Shown piece after piece: positions 34,341 through 44,300 of a stretch of 64,000 bases of DNA. The translations under genes and the position numbers were made by a program. Within the stretch, counting starts at the first letter, position 1. Each line of letters opens with the position of its first letter. This DNA is from Arthrobacter sp. B2a2-09 (GTDB lineage: Bacteria; Actinomycetota; Actinomycetes; Actinomycetales; Micrococcaceae): contig NZ_JAMXIC010000003.1 of the NCBI RefSeq assembly GCF_027587375.1, positions 1-64,000 of the forward strand, written 5' to 3'. The notes below the pieces were generated by a model. The model was not told the DNA's origin and did no database searches. It saw nothing but the letters and a program-made list of their open reading frames with translations.

Positions 34341-35627
34341 GTGGCTTCGAAGCCCGCTTCTGCTCTGCTGCGCCGATTCGGAGGCTTTGCAACGTCGCTT
34401 TTGTTTTCAACTGCCGTAAATCTCCTCGCCATCCCCTTTGTGATATCGACTTTGGGTCCAGGGATATGGGGTGAACTGGCAGTGGCGCAAGCGACGGCGG
34501 CGATATTCGGCGTCGTCGTCGCGTTCGGGTGGGGAACCGTCGGCGCAGCCATGGTGGCCTCTACTCCCGTATCACGGCGGCCCCAGCTGTTCTTGGATTC
34601 GATTGTCAGCCGGCTCTATCTTTTCCTCTTCGCTGCGCCAGTGATGTTTTTCGTGCTTCTTCTGTTGACCCGGGTGGATCCCCTGGCTGCTGCGGTTGCG
34701 TCGCTGGCCTACTTATTGCCGTTCCTCGGCGCCTCTTGGTATTTCATCGGCCAAGCCAAGCCGTGGTCCCTTCTGTTCTTTGATGTGCTCCCCCAAGGAC
34801 TAGGCGTCATCACCGGCGTGATTCTGCTGCAATTCTTCCCTTACGCAATCGTGTTTGCCGGCAGCCTGCTTGCGTTTAACATCATCGCCGTCGCGGTCGG
34901 AGCCCTGGCTGCCATGAAGGGTAAACATGAGACACCGCTGACAGTGAACTTGGGGTTCGTTCCAGCCATGCAACGGCTTCGGAACCAAAAATTCGGCGTC
35001 ATCGCTGCAGGCACCGGGACCATCAACAGCAATCTACCGATGATCGCAGTCTCGCTCGTCGTCCCATCGGCGGTCCCCCTCTATGCCCTCACGGACAAAC
35101 TGTTCAGATTTGCCGTGGCCGGGTTTGGGCCGGTGCTGCAAGTCGTGCAGGGCTGGATACCCGAAGCTGGACGATCCCGCAGCCTGGAACGCATACAGCT
35201 AGTGGCCAAGTTCGTTCCCGCTGTTGGGGCTCTGGGCGGCGTGCTCCTGGCAGTTCTGATCCCGTGGGCAAGCCCGATCTTCTCGCGAGGTGAGATCACT
35301 GTCGGATACGCGTTAAGCATTCCCTTTGGTTTGATCTTCTCGGCAGTGTTGGTGGCCCAAGTTGTCGGCCTGGCATGTCTCATACCGCTGGGCGAAGGTG
35401 CCATCCTCGCCAAATCGACGGCGCTAGGCGCAATCCTAAACATTCCCCTGATGTTCGCCATGGGGGCGCTGTACGGGGGCTCGGGCGTGGCCTGGGCGGT
35501 CGGCGTTTCTGAGGTTGTCGTGGCGACCTTCCAAGTGCTGGCCGTAAGGCGACACTTCAGGGAGCAGGCGCTGAAGCCGGTGCCTGCGTCCGTGCAGGAT
35601 CCAGGCACCGGCCCAACCGCTCCTTAG
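34341..35627 (+). CDS. Polysaccharide flippase-like membrane protein (Wzx/MATE-like)
   Basis: This 428-residue integral membrane protein has about twelve hydrophobic helices, typical of the polysaccharide transporter (PST/Wzx) group that flips lipid-linked glycans across the membrane. The N-terminus LLRRFGGFATSLLFSTAVNLLAIPFVISTLGP has the pattern of these proteins. The GTG at 34341 is used, with GGGGAA upstream. Its stop codon abuts the stop of the convergent glycosyltransferase gene with no gap. The locus also encodes an ABC-2 exporter, so it has two possible export routes. Confidence 0.78.
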   Translation: MASKPASALLRRFGGFATSLLFSTAVNLLAIPFVISTLGPGIWGELAVAQATAAIFGVVVAFGWGTVGAAMVASTPVSRRPQLFLDSIVSRLYLFLFAAPVMFFVLLLLTRVDPLAAAVASLAYLLPFLGASWYFIGQAKPWSLLFFDVLPQGLGVITGVILLQFFPYAIVFAGSLLAFNIIAVAVGALAAMKGKHETPLTVNLGFVPAMQRLRNQKFGVIAAGTGTINSNLPMIAVSLVVPSAVPLYALTDKLFRFAVAGFGPVLQVVQGWIPEAGRSRSLERIQLVAKFVPAVGALGGVLLAVLIPWASPIFSRGEITVGYALSIPFGLIFSAVLVAQVVGLACLIPLGEGAILAKSTALGAILNIPLMFAMGALYGGSGVAWAVGVSEVVVATFQVLAVRRHFREQALKPVPASVQDPGTGPTAP

Positions 35628-36629
35628 TCAGCGCCTGCGGGCTCCAAATCCGTTGACGAAGAGCTCCGCCGGAGCACCCGCAACGAATTCCAGGACGCAC
35701 GGCGCTGCGATGTCCCCACTACGCAGGCCTGACCACAAAACCCTCAGCGTCGGCCCCCACGCATGACCGCTGGAAAAGGCCGAAAGACCCGACTCCAAGT
35801 CGGTGGAATTGATGGCAACCCGGGTCTTCAGGCAGTCCATCATGGCCCGGCGCCACCCAAAGCTCAGGTCGTTGGATGTGCGCAGCATCGCCAGCAGGCT
35901 CTTGCTGCCATGGTATTTCTTCGACATCGACGCAAGGTGCCGCCATGATGACAGGATGCCTCGGTGGTCTTCCACCTCGCCAAGGACATTGCCGCCGTGT
36001 TGGACGTAGTCCTGCAGCACATCCTCTACCACCACGGCACCACCTGTGGCGGCGGCGCACACTGCGAGCCAATGGTCGTGGACCTGTGTGATGGTTTCCA
36101 GCCGCGGAAAGGGAAGCGCCACGTCGAGAAGTTCCCTGCGGAAGACGCAAAGGCTTCCAGTCACTTGGTTTTGGGCAACCAATGCGCCAAAAGGAACGTT
36201 CTTTCGAGCCGTGGAATCAGCCACAACCTCATGCCCGGGGTTTCGGACCACCCTGGCCTGCCCCGAAACCAGCGCTACATCATTCAGTTGGGGAATAAGC
36301 GTCGCGAGTTTGGAGGGGTACCACCGATCATCCTGGTCCGCCAACGCCACCCAAAGTGCTTCAGGGGGAACAGCCTGAACAGCCCTCTCGAAGTTAGCGT
36401 AAAACCCCAGCCTTTCCGGGAATCCGAGAACCCGAAACCGGCTGTCGTCGTTGAGCTCCGCTTTGACAAATTCCGCGATCTCCTGGTCTCCGCCGTCGGC
36501 GGAGATCAGGCAGACAAAATCGGTGTGGCTTTGATCCTGGATAGACCGAAGCTGGGTCCGGAAAAGGTCCCAGTCAGGGCGGTATGCGGCGAGGGCCACC
36601 ACGCCGAATGAGGAAGAGTCATAAGCCAT
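35628..36629 (-). CDS. Glycosyltransferase family 2 (rhamnosyltransferase-like)
   Basis: This is a 333-residue cytoplasmic GT-A-fold enzyme. The N-terminal nucleotide-binding strand is VVALAAYRPD, the sugar-nucleotide site is SADGGDQEI, and the metal-binding DQDDRW lies near residue 98. A QVHDHW motif in the middle resembles the catalytic region of rhamnosyl- and related transferases. It is the last gene of a minus-strand operon running GT2, rmlB, rmlC-rmlD, GT2, with 12 bases to the preceding gene. Transfer of rhamnose made by the co-transcribed enzymes is likely but not proven. Confidence 0.85.
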   Translation of the reverse strand: MAYDSSSFGVVALAAYRPDWDLFRTQLRSIQDQSHTDFVCLISADGGDQEIAEFVKAELNDDSRFRVLGFPERLGFYANFERAVQAVPPEALWVALADQDDRWYPSKLATLIPQLNDVALVSGQARVVRNPGHEVVADSTARKNVPFGALVAQNQVTGSLCVFRRELLDVALPFPRLETITQVHDHWLAVCAAATGGAVVVEDVLQDYVQHGGNVLGEVEDHRGILSSWRHLASMSKKYHGSKSLLAMLRTSNDLSFGWRRAMMDCLKTRVAINSTDLESGLSAFSSGHAWGPTLRVLWSGLRSGDIAAPCVLEFVAGAPAELFVNGFGARRR

Positions 36630-36641
36630 CTCGGTCAGCCG

Positions 36642-38066
36642 CTAGCCGATCGCGGGACTGGTGGCGAGGTAGGCGTCAAGAGCTTCCCGGGCGGACCGCG
36701 GGTCGAATCCCGCTGCCCGGATCTTGCTCAGGTCCAGGACGCTCTTGAGCGGGCGTGGAGCGGCGGCTTTGCCACGGAAGTACTCTTCGGTGGTGACGCC
36801 TGTGACGGAGTCCCGTGCCGCACCGCTGAGCTCGTAGACGTCGGCGGCGATGTCAGCCCAGGATTGCGGCTCACCGGAGTTGCTGAGGTTGTACGTGCCG
36901 TAGCTGGCGCGGGAGTCCAGCAAGTGTTTGATTCCCGCGGCGATATCCTCGGTGAAGGTCAAGCGGCCGATCTGGTCGTTGACGACGGAAGGTTCAATCC
37001 CGCGTGCGGCGAGGGAAGCCATGGTGCGGACGAAATTGTTGCCCTCGCCAATGACCCAGCTGGTGCGCACGACGTAGTGCTTTGGAACGACGCTGACCAC
37101 GGCGTCGCCGGCGGCCTTCGTCTGCCCGTACACGCCCAGCGGCGAGACTGGCTCGTCTTCCCCGTGGGTGTCAGCAGCGCCGTCGAACACATAGTCGGAG
37201 GAGACATGCACCAGCGTCAGGTCGTGCTCGACGGCGGCACGTGCCAGACGGGCGACGGCAGCGACGTTGGTCTCCCAGGCGGCCTCGCGGCCTTCCGGGG
37301 TTTCGGCTGCGTCGACGGCGGTGTAAGCGGCTGCGTTGATGACGGCGGAGTAGTTCTTCCAGTTCTTTTGCGCAATCGCATCCGGGGAACTGAGGTCGAA
37401 CTCAGCGCGACCGGCAAACTCGACGGAGGCATCGCCGTCGTACAGTTCCCGAAGGGCTTTGCCCAGCTGGCCGTTGGCACCTAGAACCAGCGTCTTCTTC
37501 GGGCCCATCGGCCGCACATCCGCCAGGCGCGGGTGGGCTTTGTCTTTGTCCGAGAGCTCGGCCCGCTCGAGCGGAATGGGCCAGTCGATGGCCGCTGTCT
37601 CGTCGGCCAGGTTCAGGAAGGTGTACTGGCCCTGTGCGTCAGCGCTCCAGTGGTCGTTGACCAAGTAGGTGTAAGCGGTGTTGTCTTCCAGGGTCTGGAA
37701 AGCGTTGCCCACACCCCTGGGAATGAAGATTGCCTGGCTCGGATCCAATTCGGCGGTGAATACGGCACCGAACGACGGCCCTTCGCGCAAGTCCACCCAG
37801 GCGCCGAAGATCTTGCCGGTAGCCACGGAGATGAATTTGTCCCAAGGTTCGGCGTGGATGCCGCGGGTGGTACCGGCTTTTTCGTTGAAGGAGATGTTGT
37901 TCTGTACCGGCTTGAAGTCCGGAAGCCCCAGTGCCAGCATCTTCTCGCGCTGCCAGTTCTCCTTGAACCAGCCGCGGTTGTCGCCGTGGACGGGAAGTTC
38001 GTAAAGGACGACGCCGGGAATCGGCGTTTCGCGGGCGCTCAGCTGCTTGGAAAACTCGATCGACAT
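36642..38066 (-). CDS. rmlC-rmlD: Fused dTDP-4-dehydrorhamnose 3,5-epimerase / dTDP-4-dehydrorhamnose reductase
   Basis: This 474-residue bifunctional enzyme performs the last two steps of dTDP-L-rhamnose synthesis. Residues 1 to about 185 are the RmlC cupin: DNRGWFKENW, a substrate-binding and catalytic region RGIHAEP with His71, and a Tyr in AYTYLVNDHWS. Residues about 190-474 are the RmlD Rossmann reductase: LVLGANGQLGKAL, INAAAYTAVDAAE, the catalytic Thr/Ser region VSSDYVFDG, and Tyr-Lys in YGQTK. The RmlC part has HAEP where stand-alone enzymes usually read H(Y/F)Q. The ATG is 3 bases after the rmlB stop, so the genes are co-translated. Fusion of these two steps is known in this actinobacterial group. 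Confidence 0.92.
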   Translation of the reverse strand: MSIEFSKQLSARETPIPGVVLYELPVHGDNRGWFKENWQREKMLALGLPDFKPVQNNISFNEKAGTTRGIHAEPWDKFISVATGKIFGAWVDLREGPSFGAVFTAELDPSQAIFIPRGVGNAFQTLEDNTAYTYLVNDHWSADAQGQYTFLNLADETAAIDWPIPLERAELSDKDKAHPRLADVRPMGPKKTLVLGANGQLGKALRELYDGDASVEFAGRAEFDLSSPDAIAQKNWKNYSAVINAAAYTAVDAAETPEGREAAWETNVAAVARLARAAVEHDLTLVHVSSDYVFDGAADTHGEDEPVSPLGVYGQTKAAGDAVVSVVPKHYVVRTSWVIGEGNNFVRTMASLAARGIEPSVVNDQIGRLTFTEDIAAGIKHLLDSRASYGTYNLSNSGEPQSWADIAADVYELSGAARDSVTGVTTEEYFRGKAAAPRPLKSVLDLSKIRAAGFDPRSAREALDAYLATSPAIG

Positions 38067-38069
38067 CGT

Positions 38070-39068
<999 letters not shown>

Positions 39069-39135
39069 TCAGTCAGCTTACCGGCTGAATATCGCGGGCC
39101 CGGTGCCCGGCAGGGCGTTGACTACAGGTCTGGCC

Positions 39136-39894
39136 TCAACGTTGCGATGCGAGGGACCGCCGTCGTGCCTCCAGCATTAGGCGGATCAAGACCACCCTTG
39201 CCGCGAGAATGACACGAAGGGACCTCCAACCTCGGGGCGTTGCGTTGTCCTCATGAAGTCGCCGAAGCAGGGTGCTGCGATCCAGGTGTGTGATCGATCC
39301 CGATACATTGCCGACTATCGCCAGCCATAAGTCGTGCGATTCGCGAAGATAGCCGGGGATTGGGCTGAACAGGTCAAGGATGTCCCGACGGAATGCCATG
39401 CCACAGCCATAGTAGGCGCGATAGCCTATGAGGATTCCGAAGAGGTTGCCCAAGTGTCGTCGGCTGTCCGCTGAATCCAGCTTGCGAATGTTGGGCCTCG
39501 GCCCCCCGCCCAGGACATCGAAATTACTCGCGACGACCGCGGCCGTCGTCAAGGCCGCCAGCATCGAATCAACGCGGCCTTCAGTCCACACGTCATCCTG
39601 GTCGGCCAGAAAAATGAACTCGCCTCGACTGGCGAGGACTGCCTGCCCGAAGGACCTGACGTACCCCTGGTTGGTTTCCGCACGAATCAACCTGATGCGC
39701 GGATCGGTAACAGCCAAGATCTTTGCGACCGTTTCATCCCTTGAAGCATCGTCGACAATGACGACCTCGTCATCGTCGGAGAGCTGGGAAAGGATGGAGT
39801 CGAGCTGCTCGTGGATAAATTTCGCCCCCATGAACGTAGCCATGCAAACACTGACTCGGATGCGCGGCGCGGAATGCTCTTCTGCGTAGTTCAT
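39136..39894 (-). CDS. Glycosyltransferase family 2
   Basis: This 252-residue GT-A enzyme has SVCMATFMGAKFI at the first strand, VIVDDASRDET, the metal site FLADQDDVW near residue 95, and ESHDLWLAIVG in the acceptor domain. It resembles the other minus-strand GT2 product in arrangement. The ATG at 39894 is chosen because GTGGGG precedes it and the protein then starts directly at the GT fold; the frame upstream continues without family similarity. It is the first gene of the rmlB operon and is divergent from the DPM1-like gene. Confidence 0.85.
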   Translation of the reverse strand: MNYAEEHSAPRIRVSVCMATFMGAKFIHEQLDSILSQLSDDDEVVIVDDASRDETVAKILAVTDPRIRLIRAETNQGYVRSFGQAVLASRGEFIFLADQDDVWTEGRVDSMLAALTTAAVVASNFDVLGGGPRPNIRKLDSADSRRHLGNLFGILIGYRAYYGCGMAFRRDILDLFSPIPGYLRESHDLWLAIVGNVSGSITHLDRSTLLRRLHEDNATPRGWRSLRVILAARVVLIRLMLEARRRSLASQR

Positions 39895-40050
39895 GTCCCC
39901 ACAGTTCAATCGTGTGAAATAGGTGTTTTGGCCGGCGATCGTTGTCTGCCAACCGCAGCACCATCCTAGGGGACTGTCACTGGCCCTGCTTGGTCCTGAA
40001 CCAACGGTCCAGATGTCGTTCAGACTGCAAATTGATATAGTTTGGACAAC

Positions 40051-40809
40051 ATGGAACCCTCCCCCACACCGCGCGTCTTGGTGATCATGCCTGCCTGGAA
40101 CGAGGCTGAAGCCGTTGGTGACACCGTCTTGGAAGTCCTCGCGGCGAGTGACCACTATGACGTACTGGTGGTCAACGACGGGTCCACCGACGACACTGCC
40201 ACGATTGCCCAGCAGGCTGGCGCCACCGTGTTGAACCTTCCTTTCAACCTTGGGGTTGGAGGCGCGATGCGAGCCGGGTTCAAATACGCTCGCCGCCTCG
40301 GCTACCAGCGGGTGATCCAAGTCGACTCGGACGGTCAGCATGATCCGAGCAGCATAGATGAAGTGTTGGCCGGATTGGAGCATGCGGACATCTGCATCGG
40401 GGCCCGCTTCGCCGATCGAGGGAACTACAAAGTAGGCGGCCCGCGCAAATGGGCTATGCAGTTCCTTGCGAAGGTCATCTCATCGCTCGCCAAAACCCGG
40501 CTGACCGATGTTACGAGCGGATTCCGCGCGGCCAATGACCGCGCGATCAGCCAGTATCTGGACCACTACCCGGCGGAGTATCTCGGAGACACGATCGATT
40601 CATTGGTGGTCGCAATTCGATCTGGCTGCACCGTAACCCAAGTGCCGGTGGAGATGAGGATCCGCCAAGGCGGAACGCCCAGTCACAATCCAGTCAAGGC
40701 AGCAGTCTATTTGGGTAGATCCGTTTTCGCGCTCCTCTTGGCGCTCACCCGGAAACCATCGAAAGTGGGCGCGGCAGCGCCAGGCCTACACGAAATTTCA
40801 GGAGTCTAG
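40051..40809 (+). CDS. GT2 polyprenol-phosphate-mannose-synthase-like glycosyltransferase
   Basis: This 252-residue enzyme is related to dolichol/polyprenol-phosphate mannosyl- or glucosyltransferases. It has RVLVIMPAWNEAEAVGD, VVNDGSTDDT, DSDGQHDP (metal site), and the DVTSGFRA motif near residue 155 that marks this subgroup. A C-terminal hydrophobic stretch may touch the membrane. The ATG at 40051 is preferred to the TTG three codons earlier. A TATAGT hexamer at 40036-40041 is ten bases upstream, so the message may be leaderless. The next gene encodes a DUF2304 protein, a common partner of such enzymes. Confidence 0.86.
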   Translation: MEPSPTPRVLVIMPAWNEAEAVGDTVLEVLAASDHYDVLVVNDGSTDDTATIAQQAGATVLNLPFNLGVGGAMRAGFKYARRLGYQRVIQVDSDGQHDPSSIDEVLAGLEHADICIGARFADRGNYKVGGPRKWAMQFLAKVISSLAKTRLTDVTSGFRAANDRAISQYLDHYPAEYLGDTIDSLVVAIRSGCTVTQVPVEMRIRQGGTPSHNPVKAAVYLGRSVFALLLALTRKPSKVGAAAPGLHEISGV

Positions 40810-40810
40810 G

Positions 40811-41248
40811 GTGTCAAATCTCGCCGCTTTCCTGGTAGCGCTCGTTATTGTCGCGCTCGTCGTCGAAATGCTTCGGCGGAAGAAACTCCGTGAAAAGTAT
40901 GCCGCGCTATGGCTCCTCGTCGGTGGTGCCACGCTTATCCTCGCGGCATTCCCAAGGCTGCTGAATATTGTCGCTGAGCTTGTTGGCGTCCAGCTGCCTT
41001 CAAACCTTCTTTTTGCTATGAGCATCCTGTTGCTCCTCGGCGTGTGCCTGCATCTGTCCTGGGAAATCTCCGTCGTGGAGGACGAGACACGGGCCTTGGC
41101 CGAGGAGGTAGCCATCCTTCGGACACAGTTGGAATCGCTCGCTCAAGGCAAGTCCTCCCGCCATGCCGGCACCCGCACGGCTGAAACCGAGGCCGAGTCC
41201 CAAGCCACAGACCCGTTGCGAAACTCTACGGAAAGTTCAGACGCCTAA
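40811..41248 (+). CDS. DUF2304 membrane protein
   Basis: This 145-residue protein has two or three N-terminal membrane helices (AAFLVALVIVALVVEMLR, LWLLVGGATLILAAF, LLFAMSILLLLGVCLHLSW) and a short coiled-coil-like tail (EDETRALAEEVAILRTQLESL). DUF2304 proteins typically follow DPM1-like GT2 genes and may anchor the enzyme. The GTG at 40811 is one base after the previous stop, with GGAG upstream. Its stop codon is followed directly by the next ATG. Confidence 0.85.
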   Translation: MSNLAAFLVALVIVALVVEMLRRKKLREKYAALWLLVGGATLILAAFPRLLNIVAELVGVQLPSNLLFAMSILLLLGVCLHLSWEISVVEDETRALAEEVAILRTQLESLAQGKSSRHAGTRTAETEAESQATDPLRNSTESSDA

Positions 41249-42136
41249 ATGCCACTTGACATTTTTGTCCCCTACTGGGGCGATCCTGACTACATGAAGG
41301 AGACCGTCTACAGCGTTCTCCGCCAGGACAACGACGATTGGCTGCTGACAGTAGTCGACGACGCCTACCCGGGAACCGAAATCAGCGAGTTCATGGCAGG
41401 TATCGAAGACCCTCGGGTTAAGTACATTCGCAAGGACCAGAACGCTGGCATTACTGAGAACTACCGGACTTGCGTCTCGCTTGCCACCCAGGAAGTGATG
41501 GTAATTCTCGGCTGCGACGATGTCCTGCTGCCGAATTACGTGGATGTCATCCTCTCTGCCCATGCCAGCTTCCCCGATGCCGCTCTTATCCAACCCGGCG
41601 TGGAAGTCATCGACGAAAATGGGCAGGTCGTGGCCACACTTGTTGATCTGGTGAAGCAAAGGATCATCAAGCCCAGAGGCGGCGGTCGGCAGCTGGTGGC
41701 CGGAGAGTCAATCGCCACCAACCTCATGCACGGAGATTGGCTTTACTGGCCGTCCCTCGCCTTTCGTACGGACAAGATCCGGAAGGTGGACTTCCGCGAC
41801 GGCTTCCCGATCATCCAGGATCTCGCCTTGATCATGGACATGATTTTCAACGGCGACCAGCTACTTATCGATCCGGCGCTTTGCTTCCAGTACCGCAGGC
41901 ATTCGAATAGTGCATCCTCGACCAAACTCGTGGATGGCTCCCGCTTCGCCGGTGAACGGGAGTATTTCGAGGTCGCCGCAGCCCAAGCCGATGACCTCGG
42001 TTGGACGAAGGCAGCCCGATCGGCAAGGCTCAGGCTAACGTCCCGCGCACACGCTGCGGCCCTCCTTCCCAAGGCGGCCGCAAGTCGCAATAACTCCGCC
42101 GTAAAGGCTCTCGTCCGACACACTTTCGGAAAATAA
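41249..42136 (+). CDS. Glycosyltransferase family 2
   Basis: This 295-residue GT-A enzyme has IFVPYWGDPDYMKETVYSVL, VVDDAYPG, NAGITENY, and the metal site GCDDVLLP near residue 90. IQDLALIMDM lies where the catalytic ED motif is often found. The ATG follows the previous TAA without a gap. It is in the plus-strand operon DPM1-like, DUF2304, GT2, epimerase, GT2. Donor and acceptor are unknown. Confidence 0.86.
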   Translation: MPLDIFVPYWGDPDYMKETVYSVLRQDNDDWLLTVVDDAYPGTEISEFMAGIEDPRVKYIRKDQNAGITENYRTCVSLATQEVMVILGCDDVLLPNYVDVILSAHASFPDAALIQPGVEVIDENGQVVATLVDLVKQRIIKPRGGGRQLVAGESIATNLMHGDWLYWPSLAFRTDKIRKVDFRDGFPIIQDLALIMDMIFNGDQLLIDPALCFQYRRHSNSASSTKLVDGSRFAGEREYFEVAAAQADDLGWTKAARSARLRLTSRAHAAALLPKAAASRNNSAVKALVRHTFGK

Positions 42137-42156
42137 CTTCCGCTACGAAAGGTCCA

Positions 42157-43254
42157 ATGGTGACTTCTACAACTAGTCCTGCCCGCCCCGGTGGTACTGT
42201 CCTCGTCACAGGCGGCGCCGGCTTCATCGGCTGCGCTGTTTCCTCCGCCCTGGTCGAAGCCTTCGACCGGTTGGTTGTGGTCGACAACTTGCACCCTCAA
42301 ATCCATGCTTCTGGTGAGCGGCCCGCGGATCTGCACCCGAAAGCCGAACTCGTCGTCGCCGACGTCGCGGATGCCGCAACCTGGGACACCGTCTTGGCGG
42401 ACGTGACCCCCGACGTCGTGATCCACCTTGCCGCCGAAACCGGCACAAGCCAGTCTCTCGAAGAGTCGACCCGCCACACTCACGTCAACGTCGTCGGCAC
42501 TTCCCAGCTTCTCGATGGCCTGAACCGCCATGGCAAGCTCCCGCGACGGATCGTGCTGTCCTCGAGCCGTGCGGTCTACGGCGAAGGCGCCTGGGCCGAC
42601 GTCGACGGCAAATTGTTTTACCCTGGCCAGCGCACCAGCCAGACCTTGGACAAGGCCCAGTGGGACTTCCTGGGTGCTACCCCGGTAGCCATGAAGGCGT
42701 CCGAAACGTTCCCCGCACCGGTCAGTGTCTACGGAGCCACCAAGCTTGCCCAGGAGCACGTCCTGCAGGCCTGGGCAAAGTCCTACGGCGTCGAAACCGT
42801 CATCCTGCGGCTGCAGAATGTCTACGGCCCAGGCCAGTCGCTTATCAACCCCTACACGGGAATCATGAGCCTGTTCTGCAGGATGGCCATGGGGGGCAAG
42901 TCAATTCCCCTTTACGAAGACGGTGAGGTCCGCCGTGACTTCATCCTGATCGACGACGTCGCTTCGGCCATCGTCGCGGGGGCGGTCTCCCCCACCGTCC
43001 AGGGTGAGCCAATGGACATCGGTTCGGGCGAGTACCAGACCATCGGCACGGCTGCACAGCTTATCGCCGCGCACTACAATGCTCCTGCACCCCACGTCAC
43101 CGGTCAATACAGGCAGGGCGACGTTCGTCACGCCTGGGCAGACGTCACGGCCGCGGAAGAGGTGCTCGGCTGGACGCCGCAGTACAACCTGGCCCAAGGC
43201 ATTGACCGCCTCGCCAACTGGATCGACGTCCAGCCCGACGTACAGCCCGCCTGA
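42157..43254 (+). CDS. NAD-dependent epimerase/dehydratase, probable dTDP-L-rhamnose 4-epimerase
   Basis: This 365-residue extended SDR enzyme has [14 protein letters not shown] for NAD binding, HLAAETGTSQSLEES, LSSSRAVYGEG, the catalytic YGATKLAQE, and NVYGPGQSL. The inserted segment QTLDKAQWDFLGATPVAMKASE before YGATK resembles WbiB-type dTDP-L-rhamnose 4-epimerases, which form dTDP-6-deoxy-L-talose. UDP-sugar 4-epimerase activity is the alternative. It is 20 bases after the GT2 gene with AAAGG before the ATG. With rhamnose synthesis in the same locus, 6-deoxytalose as a glycan component is plausible. Confidence 0.82.
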   Translation: MVTSTTSPARPGGTVLVTGGAGFIGCAVSSALVEAFDRLVVVDNLHPQIHASGERPADLHPKAELVVADVADAATWDTVLADVTPDVVIHLAAETGTSQSLEESTRHTHVNVVGTSQLLDGLNRHGKLPRRIVLSSSRAVYGEGAWADVDGKLFYPGQRTSQTLDKAQWDFLGATPVAMKASETFPAPVSVYGATKLAQEHVLQAWAKSYGVETVILRLQNVYGPGQSLINPYTGIMSLFCRMAMGGKSIPLYEDGEVRRDFILIDDVASAIVAGAVSPTVQGEPMDIGSGEYQTIGTAAQLIAAHYNAPAPHVTGQYRQGDVRHAWADVTAAEEVLGWTPQYNLAQGIDRLANWIDVQPDVQPA

Positions 43255-43272
43255 CGAGGACGGAAAAAGACA

Positions 43273-44193
43273 TTGCCCTCGACTGCCGCTATCGTTTCCC
43301 TGTTTAACCCGTCCGACGGGGTGCTGGCCAACGCCGCAGCGCTTCTCAAACAGGTGGACACTGTGGTCGTAGTGGACGACGGTAGCCCCCACGACCCCAC
43401 CAGTATCCTTGACGAACTGGCCGGCATGGGTTGCAATGTCGAACGTCTCGCTGAAAACTCCGGAATTGCTGCCGCGCTGAATGCCGGCATTTCTGTTGCC
43501 CTTTCGGGAGCCGCTAAGCCGGACTACATCCTCACCATGGACCAGGACTCGCTACTCGACGACGGCTACGTCGCCGCCCTGAAATCGGCGGCGACGGCCG
43601 CCTTGGCCGCCAATGTCCGCGTTGGCATGGTGGCACCAGGGTCCGTCAGGGGGCTCCCTGTTCGACGCGGACCGGTCATGAACGGTATTCAGCTCGGCGG
43701 AGAACCCATCCAGTCGGGGCTCCTCATACCTGTCCCGGTGTTCGAGCGGCTAGGCATGTTTCAGTCCAGCCTTTTCATCGACGGTGTGGACAGCGAGTTT
43801 TACCTGCGGTGCACCGCCGACGGACTACGCGCTGTCATTGCTCCGGATGCCGCTCTGGACCACACGCTGGGAAGCCCTGCCAGGGCCAGACTCTTTGGCC
43901 GTGAGCTGTCCTTCGGCGGTCACCCGCTGAATATCCGTACCGCCGCTGACTGGCGCTATTACTACCTGTTCCGGAACAGGATCCTGCTGGCGCGCCAATA
44001 TGGCCGCCGGTATTCGCTCTGGACGTTGAAGGGGTTCTTGGCGGACTACCGGCACCTTGCCATCGTGACCTTGCTTGCCCCGCATCGGCGTGCCCGATTG
44101 ATCAACGCGCTACACGGTGTCCTCGACGGCGTGCGTGGTGTTTCTGGTCCACGACCTATCGAGAGCGCGACTCGTCCCCGCATCCGAAAATAG
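43273..44193 (+). CDS. Glycosyltransferase family 2 (rhamnosyltransferase-like)
   Basis: This 306-residue GT-A enzyme of the RfbF/WbbL-like type has AAIVSLFNPSDGVL, VVVDDGSPHD, NSGIAAALNAGI, the metal site TMDQDSLL near residue 92, and FIDGVDSEFYLR with the catalytic Asp/Glu. The GFLADYRH end matches rhamnosyltransferases. It uses a TTG start at 43273 with GGA about ten bases upstream. It ends the plus-strand glycan operon; a short stem-loop follows. Confidence 0.86.
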   Translation: MPSTAAIVSLFNPSDGVLANAAALLKQVDTVVVVDDGSPHDPTSILDELAGMGCNVERLAENSGIAAALNAGISVALSGAAKPDYILTMDQDSLLDDGYVAALKSAATAALAANVRVGMVAPGSVRGLPVRRGPVMNGIQLGGEPIQSGLLIPVPVFERLGMFQSSLFIDGVDSEFYLRCTADGLRAVIAPDAALDHTLGSPARARLFGRELSFGGHPLNIRTAADWRYYYLFRNRILLARQYGRRYSLWTLKGFLADYRHLAIVTLLAPHRRARLINALHGVLDGVRGVSGPRPIESATRPRIRK

Positions 44194-44221
44194 GGAACCA
44201 TAGCGCGGAGTTCTGACGGCA

Positions 44222-44240
44222 GGGCGACAAATGGTCGCCC
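44222..44240. terminator. Hairpin between convergent GT2 and acyltransferase genes
   Basis: GGGCGAC and GTCGCCC form a 7-bp stem around AAATG. It lies between convergent genes; no T-run follows on either side. Confidence 0.45.
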
Positions 44241-44300
44241 ACTTCCGCGCCCGGTACCCCCGAGTGTTTTAGCTTGCCTCATCGATCACAATATTTGCGG

